Source: Arenibacter sp. P308M17 | Lineage (GTDB): Bacteria > Bacteroidota > Bacteroidia > Flavobacteriales > Flavobacteriaceae | Assembly (NCBI RefSeq): GCF_003426735.1 | Contig: NZ_QVON01000002.1 | Location: 496,001-560,000 of the forward strand | Length of the DNA: 64,000 nucleotides | Reading direction: 5' to 3' | Part shown: positions 26,248 through 35,947 of the stretch, one piece after another | How the letters are laid out: each line of letters starts with the position of its first letter | Numbering within the stretch: position 1 is the stretch's first letter | Program-made: the position numbers and the translations under genes | The notes under the pieces: model-generated | The model's input: only the letters and a program-made list of their open reading frames with translations | What the model was told of the DNA's origin: nothing | The model's database searches: none

Positions 26248-28476
26248 ATGTCAACATCGCCAATAGCATTCAATAGACGGGCCTTTATCAGGACATCCTC
26301 CCTGGCCAGTGGAGGTCTCCTGATCGGTTTTAATCTCTTTACGGCCTGTAAACCCAAGGTACAGCCCCCTGTAGATATTTCTCGGTTAAATTTTAATGAT
26401 TTCAATGCCTTTATAAAAATTGCCGATAACGGTATGGTAACCATTTTCTCGCCCAATCCCGAAATAGGGCAGGGGGTTAAAACAGCAATGCCCATGCTGA
26501 TCGCCGAGGAATTGGACGTAGCATGGAAGAATGTTTATGTGCAGCAGGGAATTTTGGATACCGAGAATTATACCAGACAGCTCGCCGGAGGAAGTCAGTC
26601 CATCCGACTGGGATGGGAACCTTTGCGCCAAACCGGGGCTACGGCACGCCAAATGTTGGTCAATGCCGCTGCTGCCAAATGGGGTGTGGATCCGTCGGAA
26701 TGCACCACCTCGGAGGGGGTGATCACCAATGCCAAGGGGGAGACTTTGGGCTATGGCGATGTGGTCAAGGAAGCGGCTGCCTTGGAAGTTCCGGAAAACG
26801 TAACCCTCATGGATCCCAAGAATTTTAAAGTTATCGGAACCGATGCTCCCAATGTGGATATAGATAAAATAATTTCGGGTAAACCACTTTTTGGGTTGGA
26901 CTATAAGGTAGAGGGCATGGTATATGCCAGTGTTTTGCGCCCGCCCGCTTTTGGCAAAGTTTTGGACACCTATGACGATTCCAAAGCCAAGGCCATGCCC
27001 GGGGTCTTGGAAGTAATAAGAATAGGAGAGAAGGCCAAGGAACTTTCAAAAGAAGGAATAGGCAATTGGACCGTAGCTATGGGCAAAAGCGATAAGGTGG
27101 TGGTCATTGCCAAAACTACATGGGAGGCCCTAAAGGCAAAAGAAGCCCTATCCGCTACCTGGGTAGACGACAGCACTTTGGAAAGTACCCAATTTCAGGA
27201 TGAACAATTGCTGGGGCTGTTGGATGGGAAAGAGTTCCAGACCCTAAGAAAGGATGGGGATATAGAAAACGCCTTTTTCCAGGCCGATAAAATTTTGGAG
27301 CGCACCTATGAATCGCCCTTCCTACCGCACAACTGTATGGAACCCATGAATTTTTTTGCCAACATTACCGATGAAAAGATCCATCTGGTAGGGCCGGTAC
27401 AGACCCCCGAATTTGCTGCCACGGCGGTAGCAGGTATGTTGGGCAGGGACGTAAATGACGTTCATTTGGAAATGACCCGGATGGGCGGAGGTTTTGGAAG
27501 GCGACTTTATGGGGATTTTGTTTATGAGGCGGCAGAAATTGCCCATGCAATTAAAAAACCGGTCAAGTTGGTATTTTCCAGAGAGGACGACATGACTGCA
27601 GGGACTTATCGCCCAGCTATTAAATATAGGATCAAAGCGGCCATACGAAACGGCCAGGTAACCGCATACTATTTAAAGGAGGCCGCCATTGGAGGAAACA
27701 TGTACGGTTTGATCCCCAATTTCTTCCCTGCCGGGGCCATAGAAAACTATCAAGTGGATGTGGCCAACTATCAAAGTAACATTACCACGGGCGCGTGGAG
27801 GGCTCCTTACACCAATTTCCTAGCCTTTGCGGAACAAAGTTTCTTTGATGAACTGGCAGAGACCATGGAGGTAGACCGTATCCAATTGCGCCTCGACCTA
27901 TTGGATAAGGTTAAGGGTACCACGGACGAGCGTATCGAATATTCTCCGGAACGCATGCAGCAGGTAATTAAAGTGGCCGTGGACAAATCCGGATGGGGCA
28001 AAAAAGGGGAAGGCATATTCCAAGGCTTTGCCGCCTATTATTGCCATAATTCCCATGTTGCGGAAGTGGCAGATGTTGAAATAGAAAACGGAATGCCCAT
28101 TGTAAAAAAAGTTACCTGTGTGGTGGACTGCGGAATTGTAGTGAATCCTTTGGGCGCCAAAAACCAAATTGAGGGTGGTGTTATAGATGGGGTGGGCCAT
28201 GCCATGTATGGGGACTTCAGCTTTGCGGACGGAAGGCCCCAATCCCAGAACTATGATAAATACCGACTGATCCGGATGGGGGAAATTCCTGAGGTGGAAG
28301 CCCATCTGATAGAAAACGGCCTTGCACCAACCGGATTGGGGGAGCCAACCTTGCCTCCTGCCGGTGCCGCCGTAGCCAATGCCCTAAAAGCAGCTACCGG
28401 AAATAGGTTTACCCAACAACCATTTTCAAAATTCCCGGAACTGATGAAAGTCCCAACAAAAGCAATTATAGGATAA
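26248..28476 (+). CDS. iorB: Molybdopterin-binding large subunit, isoquinoline 1-oxidoreductase type
   Basis: 742 residues. Tat-like leader NRRAFIRTSSLASGGLL, so it is probably exported folded with its cofactor and small subunit. The xanthine-dehydrogenase-family barrels follow, with the cofactor motif MGGGFGRRLYGDF and the base Glu in GLGEPTLPPAGAAV near the C-terminus. Likely hydroxylates an N-heterocycle or aldehyde using water; the true substrate is not visible. It is followed at 1 bp by moaD and heads a run of cofactor genes. The family uses the cytosine-dinucleotide cofactor, in line with MocA here. Confidence 0.9.
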   Translation: MSTSPIAFNRRAFIRTSSLASGGLLIGFNLFTACKPKVQPPVDISRLNFNDFNAFIKIADNGMVTIFSPNPEIGQGVKTAMPMLIAEELDVAWKNVYVQQGILDTENYTRQLAGGSQSIRLGWEPLRQTGATARQMLVNAAAAKWGVDPSECTTSEGVITNAKGETLGYGDVVKEAAALEVPENVTLMDPKNFKVIGTDAPNVDIDKIISGKPLFGLDYKVEGMVYASVLRPPAFGKVLDTYDDSKAKAMPGVLEVIRIGEKAKELSKEGIGNWTVAMGKSDKVVVIAKTTWEALKAKEALSATWVDDSTLESTQFQDEQLLGLLDGKEFQTLRKDGDIENAFFQADKILERTYESPFLPHNCMEPMNFFANITDEKIHLVGPVQTPEFAATAVAGMLGRDVNDVHLEMTRMGGGFGRRLYGDFVYEAAEIAHAIKKPVKLVFSREDDMTAGTYRPAIKYRIKAAIRNGQVTAYYLKEAAIGGNMYGLIPNFFPAGAIENYQVDVANYQSNITTGAWRAPYTNFLAFAEQSFFDELAETMEVDRIQLRLDLLDKVKGTTDERIEYSPERMQQVIKVAVDKSGWGKKGEGIFQGFAAYYCHNSHVAEVADVEIENGMPIVKKVTCVVDCGIVVNPLGAKNQIEGGVIDGVGHAMYGDFSFADGRPQSQNYDKYRLIRMGEIPEVEAHLIENGLAPTGLGEPTLPPAGAAVANALKAATGNRFTQQPFSKFPELMKVPTKAIIG

Positions 28477-28477
28477 T

Positions 28478-28732
28478 ATGACCATACTACTTTTTGGCGT
28501 AACAAAAGATATCATCGGCAGTGCAACACTGTCTATGCCCAGCTCCAGCGAATTTGGATCAAAAAAATCCAAGACCGTTAAAGAGCTAAAGGATTACTTG
28601 GGCAAAATGTACCCTGAACTAAAAAAATTATCCTCTTTGGCTGTCGCTGTGAACAATTCTTATGCGAATGATGACACCATAATCGATAATTTTGATGAAA
28701 TTGCACTCATCCCACCCGTAAGTGGGGGATAG
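28478..28732 (+). CDS. moaD: Molybdopterin synthase sulfur carrier MoaD
   Basis: 84 residues, ubiquitin-like, ending in the diglycine PPVSGG that is thiocarboxylated and donates sulfur to the pterin. Its ATG is 1 bp after the iorB stop. The partner subunit MoaE is not in the window. Confidence 0.9.
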   Translation: MTILLFGVTKDIIGSATLSMPSSSEFGSKKSKTVKELKDYLGKMYPELKKLSSLAVAVNNSYANDDTIIDNFDEIALIPPVSGG

Positions 28733-28771
28733 GCAGGTTCAAATCTCACTTGGTGAGCAAAAAGAGGATAG

Positions 28772-29755
28772 ATGCTGATAGACAACCACAATAGAAAAAT
28801 AAATTACCTACGTTTGGCGGTTACCGATCGCTGTAATCTGCGCTGCAATTATTGTATGCCCTCGGAAGGGATAAATTTTGCCGAAAAGGACTCCCTTTTT
28901 ACCATATGGGAACTCTGTAAACTGAGCGAAATTATGGTAGGGCAGGGGATAGACAAGATACGGATTACCGGAGGGGAACCTTTTGTTAGAAAAGACCTAA
29001 TGGTATTATTGCGTAAACTTTCTTCTTTAGAAGGTTTGAACGATATTTCCATTACTACCAATGCCACCTTGATAGGGCCCTATATCCAAGAATTAAAATC
29101 CTTGGGAATCAAAAACATCAATGTTAGCCTGGATGCCATTGACAAGAACACCTTTGAAAAAATTACGAGACGCAATCAATATGATACCGTATATACCAAT
29201 TTGATTCGACTGATAACGGAAGGTTTCAATGTCCGGATCAATTTTATTGCCCTAGAAAATCAGAATACCCAGGATATAATACCCATCCTGGAGGTTATGA
29301 AACATTATCCGGTTTCCGTACGGTTTTTGGAGGAAATGCCATTCAACGGCGGCTCCAAGTCGTTCAATACCATAAATTGGGATTATAAAAAAATACTGGA
29401 CCATATCCAATCGGAATATCCCGAAATAACAAAACTGGAATCGCCCAAGACCTCTACTTCCATAAATTACAGGATCAAAGGCCATAAAGGCACTTTTGGT
29501 CTCATCCCCTCCTTTTCCAGAACCTTTTGCGGTAGTTGCAACCGACTAAGAATATCCGCCACGGGAGATGTAATAACCTGCCTTTACGGCAAACCCAGAA
29601 CAAATTTAAGGGAAGTGATGCGGGGGAAGGATGTGGAATCACAAATTAAAGAGCATATCCTTAAGGCTATTGGCAGCAGATCCAAAACGGGTTTTGAGGA
29701 ACAGGAAAAATATGATGGAATATTTGAAAATTCAATGACCTCCATAGGAGGATAG
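28772..29755 (+). CDS. moaA: GTP 3',8-cyclase MoaA
   Basis: 327 residues. Radical-SAM enzyme that converts GTP to the first pterin intermediate of molybdopterin. Cys21, Cys25 and Cys28 (CNLRCNYC) hold the N-terminal [4Fe-4S] cluster; the C-terminal set is in FCGSCNRLRISATGDVITC; the tail ends in SIGG, the conserved double glycine. Its companion MoaC is absent from the window. Spacing of 39 bp after moaD. Confidence 0.94.
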   Translation: MLIDNHNRKINYLRLAVTDRCNLRCNYCMPSEGINFAEKDSLFTIWELCKLSEIMVGQGIDKIRITGGEPFVRKDLMVLLRKLSSLEGLNDISITTNATLIGPYIQELKSLGIKNINVSLDAIDKNTFEKITRRNQYDTVYTNLIRLITEGFNVRINFIALENQNTQDIIPILEVMKHYPVSVRFLEEMPFNGGSKSFNTINWDYKKILDHIQSEYPEITKLESPKTSTSINYRIKGHKGTFGLIPSFSRTFCGSCNRLRISATGDVITCLYGKPRTNLREVMRGKDVESQIKEHILKAIGSRSKTGFEEQEKYDGIFENSMTSIGG

Positions 29756-29811
29756 TTCCATATTCCCACTGCCCGGGACAAAATGCGGAAATTTAAAAAA
29801 TAACTCCAATA

Positions 29812-30405
29812 ATGAACTCCACTAAAATATATGGTCTGGTACTTAGCGGTGGAAAAAGTACCAGAATGGGAACCGACAAGGGATTGATAGCATATCACGG
29901 CATGGCACAGCGCGAATATCTCTATCAGCTCCTACAGACAGTCTGCGACAACACCTATATGAGCATCCGGGGGGAACAGGCCCCGGAATTCACGCCCGAT
30001 CATCAACTAATAATTGATGAAAATCAATATAAAGGCCCTTACAACGGACTTTTGAGCGCCCACAATTTTAAGCCGGACGTGGCCTGGTTGGTATTGGCCT
30101 GCGATCTGCCCCTGATGGACAGGAAAGCTTTGCAACAGTTGATCGGTAGGAGAGATCCATACAAAATGGCCACTGCATTTGCCACCAGGGAAAGCGGTTT
30201 ACCAGAACCCCTTTGTGCCATATGGGAACCTTTGGGCTTAAAAAAATCACTAAATTATCTGAAAAACGGGCCGGGAACCTGCCCGCGGAAATTCTTGATC
30301 AATGAAGATATCCAATTGGTTTTTCCCGAGAGCGAAGAAGTATTGTGGAATGCCAACTTTAAGGAGGATTACGAAAAGGTAATGCTCAGGCTATCCCCCA
30401 TTTAA
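29812..30405 (+). CDS. mobA: Molybdenum cofactor guanylyltransferase
   Basis: 197 residues. GT-A-like nucleotidyltransferase with LVLSGGKSTRMGTDKGLI for GTP binding and LACDLPLMD. It would attach GMP to molybdopterin, producing the form used by DMSO-reductase-type enzymes. None is in this window, whereas the hydroxylase nearby needs the cytosine form, so this gene may serve proteins elsewhere. Confidence 0.9.
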   Translation: MNSTKIYGLVLSGGKSTRMGTDKGLIAYHGMAQREYLYQLLQTVCDNTYMSIRGEQAPEFTPDHQLIIDENQYKGPYNGLLSAHNFKPDVAWLVLACDLPLMDRKALQQLIGRRDPYKMATAFATRESGLPEPLCAIWEPLGLKKSLNYLKNGPGTCPRKFLINEDIQLVFPESEEVLWNANFKEDYEKVMLRLSPI

Positions 30406-30552
30406 TACTGTTGAAAGGGCTATGTAAGACACAAAATCAACTACCTCGGGGCAAGCCCATTAGGTATTCAAAAGAAAATAGTTTAAACCCATTTCAACAT
30501 AGAACGTAGGGGAATTAAACTCTCGATGAGGGATTAAAATTGTAATACTCAG

Positions 30553-31689
30553 ATGGACTTCAATAGATATCAAAGACAGACCGTTTTGAAGGATTTCGGT
30601 GCGGAGGCCCAACAAAAGCTCAAAGACGCCAGTGTTTTGGTCGTTGGTGCGGGTGGATTGGGAATTCCGGCACTTTTATACCTGAATGCCATGGGGGTCG
30701 GTAACATAGGTATAGTAGAACAGGATATGGTAGAAATCACCAACCTTCAACGTCAGGTACTTTATACGGAGGGAGATCTTGGAAGGTCTAAAATAGAAGT
30801 AGTAGTAGAACGATTAAAAGCACAAAATTCGAGCACCCACCTTACCATTTTTGATACCTTTCTTACCCGGCACAACGCCTTGGAAATCATTGCCCAATTT
30901 GATATTGTAATCGATGGTTCGGATAATTTCCCTACACGATATTTGATTAATGATGCCTGTGTAATCTTAAAGAAACCATTTGTTTCAGGTGCCATTCAAG
31001 GCTTTGAAGGGCAACTTAGTGTCTTTAATTACCAAGGTAGCCCTACCTATAGATGTTTATTTCCAAATATGCCCAACCAGGAAGAAATTCCGAATTGTAA
31101 TGAGAACGGGGTACTGGGGGTAATTCCGGGTATCATCGGAAATCTTCAGGCACTGGAAGCGGTAAAGGCCATTACAGGCTTAGGGGAAATATTAAAAGGT
31201 AAACTATTGTTATTTAATGGATTAGAACATTCCTATAAAACTATCCATTTCAGTTTAAATCCGCAAAATACGGCCATAAAAAAACTCTTGGAATCTTATG
31301 GGGAGGGTGAAGATGCTTGTGAAATTGGCGGAAGCATTAGTGTAGAGGAATTGGAAAAGACATTGAAAGATCAAGAGCATGTTCAGATCATCGATGTAAG
31401 ATCCAAAAAGGAGTTTCAACATTTTTCCTTGCCACAAATGAAAGCGATCAATATTCCCTTGAACGAATTGGAGGGAAGGACCAATGAACTGGACACCCAG
31501 AGTCCCATTTACCTACTCTGCCAATCGGGAAAGAGAAGTAATATGGCCTTAGGAATTTTAAAGGAATTAAACCCCAAACTTGAGCTATATAATATTGTAG
31601 GGGGAGTGGATCGGTTCCTTGCCCTTGCCTCACTCGGAACTGCTAAAAAAAACAGTTCCGACCTCTCCAAAGGAGAGGTAAAATCGTAA
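30553..31689 (+). CDS. moeB: MoeB/ThiF-like adenylyltransferase with rhodanese domain
   Basis: 378 residues. N-terminal E1-like Rossmann part (VVGAGGLGIPALLYL, IVEQDMVEITNLQRQ) adenylates MoaD's C-terminal Gly; Cys in PNCNENGVLG is likely the thiol site. The C-terminal rhodanese domain (about 275-365) has the active Cys in CQSGKRS, so sulfur transfer is fused in, as in MOCS3. The last residues (KNSSDLSKGEVKS) are encoded by two perfect 8-bp palindromic stems at 31635-31679, looking like repeat sequence that became coding. Confidence 0.88.
   Translation: MDFNRYQRQTVLKDFGAEAQQKLKDASVLVVGAGGLGIPALLYLNAMGVGNIGIVEQDMVEITNLQRQVLYTEGDLGRSKIEVVVERLKAQNSSTHLTIFDTFLTRHNALEIIAQFDIVIDGSDNFPTRYLINDACVILKKPFVSGAIQGFEGQLSVFNYQGSPTYRCLFPNMPNQEEIPNCNENGVLGVIPGIIGNLQALEAVKAITGLGEILKGKLLLFNGLEHSYKTIHFSLNPQNTAIKKLLESYGEGEDACEIGGSISVEELEKTLKDQEHVQIIDVRSKKEFQHFSLPQMKAINIPLNELEGRTNELDTQSPIYLLCQSGKRSNMALGILKELNPKLELYNIVGGVDRFLALASLGTAKKNSSDLSKGEVKS
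31635..31679. repeat. Two adjacent inverted repeats at the 3' end of moeB
   Basis: CGGAACTG/CAGTTCCG (31635-31660) and ACCTCTCC/GGAGAGGT (31661-31679). Similar CCCCTCTCAAGAGGGG occurs at about 37912 in non-coding DNA. Confidence 0.7.
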
Positions 31690-31773
31690 TTAAAACCCTA
31701 TATATCCAAACGGGTTCATAGCAAACAAATTGAGTAATTCTATTATCTAAGCTGATTAAAACTACAAATCCAT

Positions 31774-32640
31774 ATGACCAAACATTATGACCTAGGGCAA
31801 TTGGGATACGAAAAGGAGGATATCCTTTTAATGGTGCACGCGGATGACGCCGGACTATCATGTTCAGAAAATGCGGCCACCATGGAAGCCCTGGAAAAAG
31901 GCATTGTAAATTCCTACAGTATTATGGTACCCTGTCCGTGGTTCCTGGATATGGCCAATTTCGCCAAACACCGGCCACAGTTCGACTGTGGCATTCATTT
32001 AACATTGACCTGCGAATGGAAACATTATAAATTTGGGCCTGTGCTGCCCTATTCCGAAGTACCGAGCCTGGTGGACAATCAGGGTTTTTTCCATGCGAAA
32101 AGGGAGATGGTAAAAAATTTCGCCGACCCCCATGAGGTGAAAATGGAACTTAAGGCACAAATTGATAGGGCGTTGGACGCCGGGATCAAACCCACCCACT
32201 TGGATTCCCATATGTACACCTTGGGCCTCACTAAGGAGCTACTGTCCGTTTATAGGGAATTGGGCAGGGAATACAAGCTACCCATTTTTTTAAGCGATCA
32301 GCTGCTGAGCGAAGTAGGTAACCCTAATGCACTGGAAGAAGGGGATCACATAATAAATGCCTTACATATGGGTAATTTTGAAGCCATGGACAGTATAGGA
32401 CTTTATGAATGGTATGCCCAAATATTAAAAAATCTGAAAGCAGGATTTAATATAATTTTGATCCATCCGGCCTTTAACAATTTGGAAATGAAACAGCTGT
32501 GCGTAGACCACCCCAATTTTGGTTCGTTATGGCGGCAAATGGATTTTGATTTTTTTACCGACCCCAAAACGGCAAGCTATCTTAAGGAAAGGAACATAAA
32601 ACCTATTACCTGGAGGGAAATACAAAAGATAAGTCTTTAA
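31774..32640 (+). CDS. YdjC/ChbG-type polysaccharide deacetylase
   Basis: 288 residues. Metal motifs of the family: VHADDAGLS (Asp) and HLDSHMYT (two His). ChbG removes the acetyl group from the non-reducing GlcNAc of chito-oligosaccharides. Its presence between moeB and moeA is unexpected, and it may be a passenger or have another carbohydrate amide as substrate. Start ATG 31774, 84 bp after the previous gene. Confidence 0.84.
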   Translation: MTKHYDLGQLGYEKEDILLMVHADDAGLSCSENAATMEALEKGIVNSYSIMVPCPWFLDMANFAKHRPQFDCGIHLTLTCEWKHYKFGPVLPYSEVPSLVDNQGFFHAKREMVKNFADPHEVKMELKAQIDRALDAGIKPTHLDSHMYTLGLTKELLSVYRELGREYKLPIFLSDQLLSEVGNPNALEEGDHIINALHMGNFEAMDSIGLYEWYAQILKNLKAGFNIILIHPAFNNLEMKQLCVDHPNFGSLWRQMDFDFFTDPKTASYLKERNIKPITWREIQKISL

Positions 32641-32671
32641 CAAATCTCCTATTAATTGTAACTTGTACTCC

Positions 32672-33871
32672 ATGATTTCCTTTAAAGACGCTTATCAAAA
32701 AGTTTTGGCCCTTTATCAGGACTTTGGCCATGAACAGGTCCCCTTGGAAACGGCTATGGGCAGGGTACTGGCCGAAGATATCGTAGCCGATAGAAATTTC
32801 CCGCCTTTCAATAGGGCTACCAAGGACGGCATAGCCATACATTTCGACGCTTTTGAAAAAGGTAGGACCACCTTTGCCATAGAAGGCGTATTGGCTGCCG
32901 GCATGCCTTCCCGACCCTTGTTAGATACTGACAACTGTGTTGAAATAATGACCGGGGCCGTGGTTCCTGACAATGCCGACACCGTGGTGATGTACGAACA
33001 TCTGCAAATTGAAAACGGATCGGCCACACTTACCAAAAATCCAATCAGGGGTCAGGATATACATTTGGAGGGAAGCGATCAGAAAAAAGGGGACCTGGTC
33101 CTGAAGAAATACAGCCTCCTGTCCGCCTCGGAAATAGGGGTTTTGGCAGCTGTGGGCAAAGCATCCGTAAAGGTACGCAAACTACCAAAATTGGCCATCG
33201 TATCCACAGGAAACGAATTGGTAGAGGTAGAAGAGGTTCCCTTGCCCCACCAAATACGAAAATCCAACATCCACACCCTCTACGCAGCATTGTCCGCTGA
33301 GGGCATTGTACCTACCAAGCTTCATCTGCCCGATGAAAAAACCGGTATTAAAAAAGCACTGTACCATACTTTAAAGGCGCATAACGCAGTCCTTTTAAGC
33401 GGTGGGGTATCCAAAGGCAAGTTCGACTTTCTTCCCGAAGTATTGGAGGAACTGGGCGTAGAAAAGATATTTCACGGGGTATACCAGCGCCCCGGAAAAC
33501 CATTCTGGTTCGGAATTCACAGAGAAACCAACACATTGGTTTTTTCCTTTCCCGGCAATCCTGTATCCACCTTTGCCAATTACAATGTCTACTTTAAGGA
33601 TTGGTTAAGACAATCCCTGGGCCTGCCGTTACCAAAAATTAATGTAATTTTAAAGGAAGTGGTCGCCGCTAAGGGCGATTTGACCCTGTTATTAAGGGCA
33701 AAAATAGCGTTCCACCAGGGACAATTGCTGGCCACCTTGGTAAAAGAGAATGGATCTGGAGACCTATGTAGTTTGGTGGATACGGACGGATTCATAGTAT
33801 TGGAACCCAAAATGGATTTTTATGAAGTAGGGGAGTTGGTCCCCTTTGTTCCTACCAGAAATGTATTATAA
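32672..33871 (+). CDS. moeA: Molybdopterin molybdotransferase MoeA
   Basis: 399 residues from ATG 32672; a TTG at 32663 adds three residues only. Inserts molybdate into adenylylated molybdopterin. Conserved: FPPFNRATKDGIA near the N-terminus, IVSTGNELVEVEE, LSGGVSKGKFDFLPEVL and FSFPGNPVSTFANYNVY in the core. 31 bp after the deacetylase gene and 2 bp ahead of xdhC. Confidence 0.93.
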   Translation: MISFKDAYQKVLALYQDFGHEQVPLETAMGRVLAEDIVADRNFPPFNRATKDGIAIHFDAFEKGRTTFAIEGVLAAGMPSRPLLDTDNCVEIMTGAVVPDNADTVVMYEHLQIENGSATLTKNPIRGQDIHLEGSDQKKGDLVLKKYSLLSASEIGVLAAVGKASVKVRKLPKLAIVSTGNELVEVEEVPLPHQIRKSNIHTLYAALSAEGIVPTKLHLPDEKTGIKKALYHTLKAHNAVLLSGGVSKGKFDFLPEVLEELGVEKIFHGVYQRPGKPFWFGIHRETNTLVFSFPGNPVSTFANYNVYFKDWLRQSLGLPLPKINVILKEVVAAKGDLTLLLRAKIAFHQGQLLATLVKENGSGDLCSLVDTDGFIVLEPKMDFYEVGELVPFVPTRNVL

Positions 33872-33873
33872 TT

Positions 33874-34884
33874 ATGACACACGAGCTTAAAAAAATTATT
33901 AAAGAATATCAGTCGGCCACCTCAAAGGGCCTAAAATGTGTGCTGGCAACGGTAGTGGCACTGGACGGCTCTTCCTACAGAAGGCCCGGAGTAAGAATGT
34001 TGATCCTGGAAGACAGCCGTATGATAGGTGCTGTAAGCGGTGGCTGCGTTGAAAAGGAAGTGGTTAGACAGGCACAGACCGTTTTTACGGATGGAATAGC
34101 CAAGATAATGACCTATGACGGGCGATATCGCCTAGGCTGCGAGGGTATACTGTATATTTTATTGGAAACCTTTAGACCAGATAAACTATTCTTGGATACT
34201 TTTGAACAGACCATATTATCCAGACAGCATTTTAAGGTGCTTTCCTATTTTGAAAAAAAAGAGGGTCCTAATGCCGATTACGGCTCCAAGGTGGTATTTG
34301 GCCATGATCGATTACCATTCTCAGCTGGATTTAATGGCCAGGAGACGCTTCAGGTATTTCAACAAATTATGGAACCTTGTATTAGGCTTTTTATTATCGG
34401 AGCCGAACACGATACGGTACAGTTATGTATCTTTGCCGCCATGGCAGGATGGGAGGTAACCATAGTTGCAGACCCGTCCGAGGAAAAAAATATTATGGAT
34501 TTTGAAGGTGCCCATGACTTTCTGGGAATTTTACCAGAGCACTTTCCTTTGCACAAAGTAGATGTACATACCGCCATTATATTAATGAACCACAGCTATT
34601 CCAAAGACTTAAAGTATTTATTGACATTAAAAAATATAACACCATTATATTTAGGCCTTTTAGGACCCTATGGGAGAAGGGAAAAATTGTTTAATGAACT
34701 CATGGAACTAAGCCCGGAGATTTCGTACGACTTTCTGGATGGGATCCATGGACCTGCCGGACTCAATATAGGTGCGGAGACCCCTCAGGAAATTGCCATT
34801 TCCATCGTTGCCGAAATATTATCGGTCATTAGGAAAAAAGAACCTATGCTCCTGAAAAATAAAGAAGCCGGAATTCACGATTGA
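33874..34884 (+). CDS. xdhC: XdhC/CoxI-family molybdoenzyme maturation factor
   Basis: 336 residues. XdhC_CoxI N-terminal domain (LATVVALDGSSYRRPGVRML, GAVSGGCVEKEV) and a Rossmann-like C-terminal XdhC domain (IIGAEHDTVQL). XdhC binds and protects mature cofactor and hands it, sulfurated, to the hydroxylase. 2 bp behind moeA; its stop overlaps the next gene's ATG by 1 base (TGATG). Confidence 0.9.
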   Translation: MTHELKKIIKEYQSATSKGLKCVLATVVALDGSSYRRPGVRMLILEDSRMIGAVSGGCVEKEVVRQAQTVFTDGIAKIMTYDGRYRLGCEGILYILLETFRPDKLFLDTFEQTILSRQHFKVLSYFEKKEGPNADYGSKVVFGHDRLPFSAGFNGQETLQVFQQIMEPCIRLFIIGAEHDTVQLCIFAAMAGWEVTIVADPSEEKNIMDFEGAHDFLGILPEHFPLHKVDVHTAIILMNHSYSKDLKYLLTLKNITPLYLGLLGPYGRREKLFNELMELSPEISYDFLDGIHGPAGLNIGAETPQEIAISIVAEILSVIRKKEPMLLKNKEAGIHD

Positions 34885-35495
34885 TGTCTAAAAAATTAAA
34901 TATTGCGATTATGATCATGGCGGCCGGCATGTCCTCCAGAATGAAGGCTATAAAGCAATTGCTACCCTGGGAAGATAGCACTTTGATTGGCAATGCCCTG
35001 AAAAATGCACAAAGCTCCAAAGCCACCAAGGTGCTGACCGTTTTAGGAGCCAATGGACAGCTTATAGAAAAGGAATCCGATTTTTCATCAACGGAAACGG
35101 TCCTAAACCCCAACTGGAGGATGGGGTTGGGAAATTCCATTGCCTACGGTGCCAAGCATCTTCTGGGGCAGGACCAGGACTATGATGGTATTTTAGTGAT
35201 GCTGGCCGATCAACCGTTGATAGATAATCTGTATTTAAATATGCTGATAGATAATTTTTCCAGTTCCAAACATAGCATCGTAGCTACCAAATATGCGGAT
35301 AGGGTAGGAGTGCCCGCCATCTTTGGAAAGATCCATTTTAAAGCCCTTATGGAATTAAATTCCGATTATGGTGCGCGGGAAATTATAAAAACACATCAAA
35401 ACGATGTTTTGGAGGTATCTGCAGACGGAAAGGCGCTGGATATAGATACTAAGGAGGAATACGAGAAGATGAAAAGAGTGAGCAGTGAGCAGTGA
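34884..35495 (+). CDS. mocA: Molybdenum cofactor cytidylyltransferase (MocA-like)
   Basis: 203 residues from ATG 34884. MAAGMSSRMKAIKQLLPW and MLADQPLIDNLYL are the MocA/MobA nucleotide and Mg sites; GxSSRM with K-Q-L-L fits the cytidylyl group. Makes the cytosine-dinucleotide cofactor that the neighbouring hydroxylase should need. The last codons (VSSEQ) are encoded by the first units of a 7-bp tandem repeat, so the C-terminus is set by repeat DNA. Confidence 0.88.
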   Translation: MSKKLNIAIMIMAAGMSSRMKAIKQLLPWEDSTLIGNALKNAQSSKATKVLTVLGANGQLIEKESDFSSTETVLNPNWRMGLGNSIAYGAKHLLGQDQDYDGILVMLADQPLIDNLYLNMLIDNFSSSKHSIVATKYADRVGVPAIFGKIHFKALMELNSDYGAREIIKTHQNDVLEVSADGKALDIDTKEEYEKMKRVSSEQ

Positions 35496-35532
35496 GCAGT
35501 GAGCAGTGAGCAGTGAACAGTGAGCAGTGAAC
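35477..35532. repeat. Heptanucleotide tandem repeat (AGTGARC)8 overlapping the mocA stop
   Basis: Eight 7-bp units, six AGTGAGC and two AGTGAAC, starting inside the mocA reading frame. Degenerate relatives continue to about 35565 (TTCAAAG, TTCAAGG). Confidence 0.9.
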
Positions 35533-35673
35533 AGGCTCAAAGTTCAAGGTTTAAGGTTCAAAGTACTGACGCTTAAATAATCCTTCCCCAATTGAGGCCT
35601 GTCCCGCGATTTCTGAGGGAGGAGAAGCTGGCACTAAGTTTAAGGTTTCAATGATTATATCCCAAAACCGTAA

Positions 35674-35789
35674 ACGTCATCGGTATGAGCTGGGGCGAAG
35701 AAGCAATCCCATTCTTAAAGAGCGGGCAGTGGCAGTGGGCAGATTGCCACGCTACGCCCACCTTACGGTAGCCTTGCTCGCAATGACGT
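35674..35789. repeat. REP-like intergenic hairpin repeat
   Basis: Outer arms CGTCAT...GCGAAGAAGCAATC and GATTGCCACGC...CTCGCAATGACG form the widely seen CGTCATTGCGAG-type repeat; the inner arms carry GGGCAG. Sits between mocA and the amidohydrolase gene; 35533-35947 otherwise holds no gene. Confidence 0.7.
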
Positions 35790-35947
35790 GAATATATTCT
35801 CCTTCCACGAAGTCGCCCAAAAAAAAATTCGAACATTATTGAAACTCAAAAATAATAGCACCAACACTTCTTACATAGCTTTTTTTGGCTTCAAACTTTA
35901 GGTTGTCCGCTATATAACATAAATTTAAAACCTAAACCAAAGACGCA

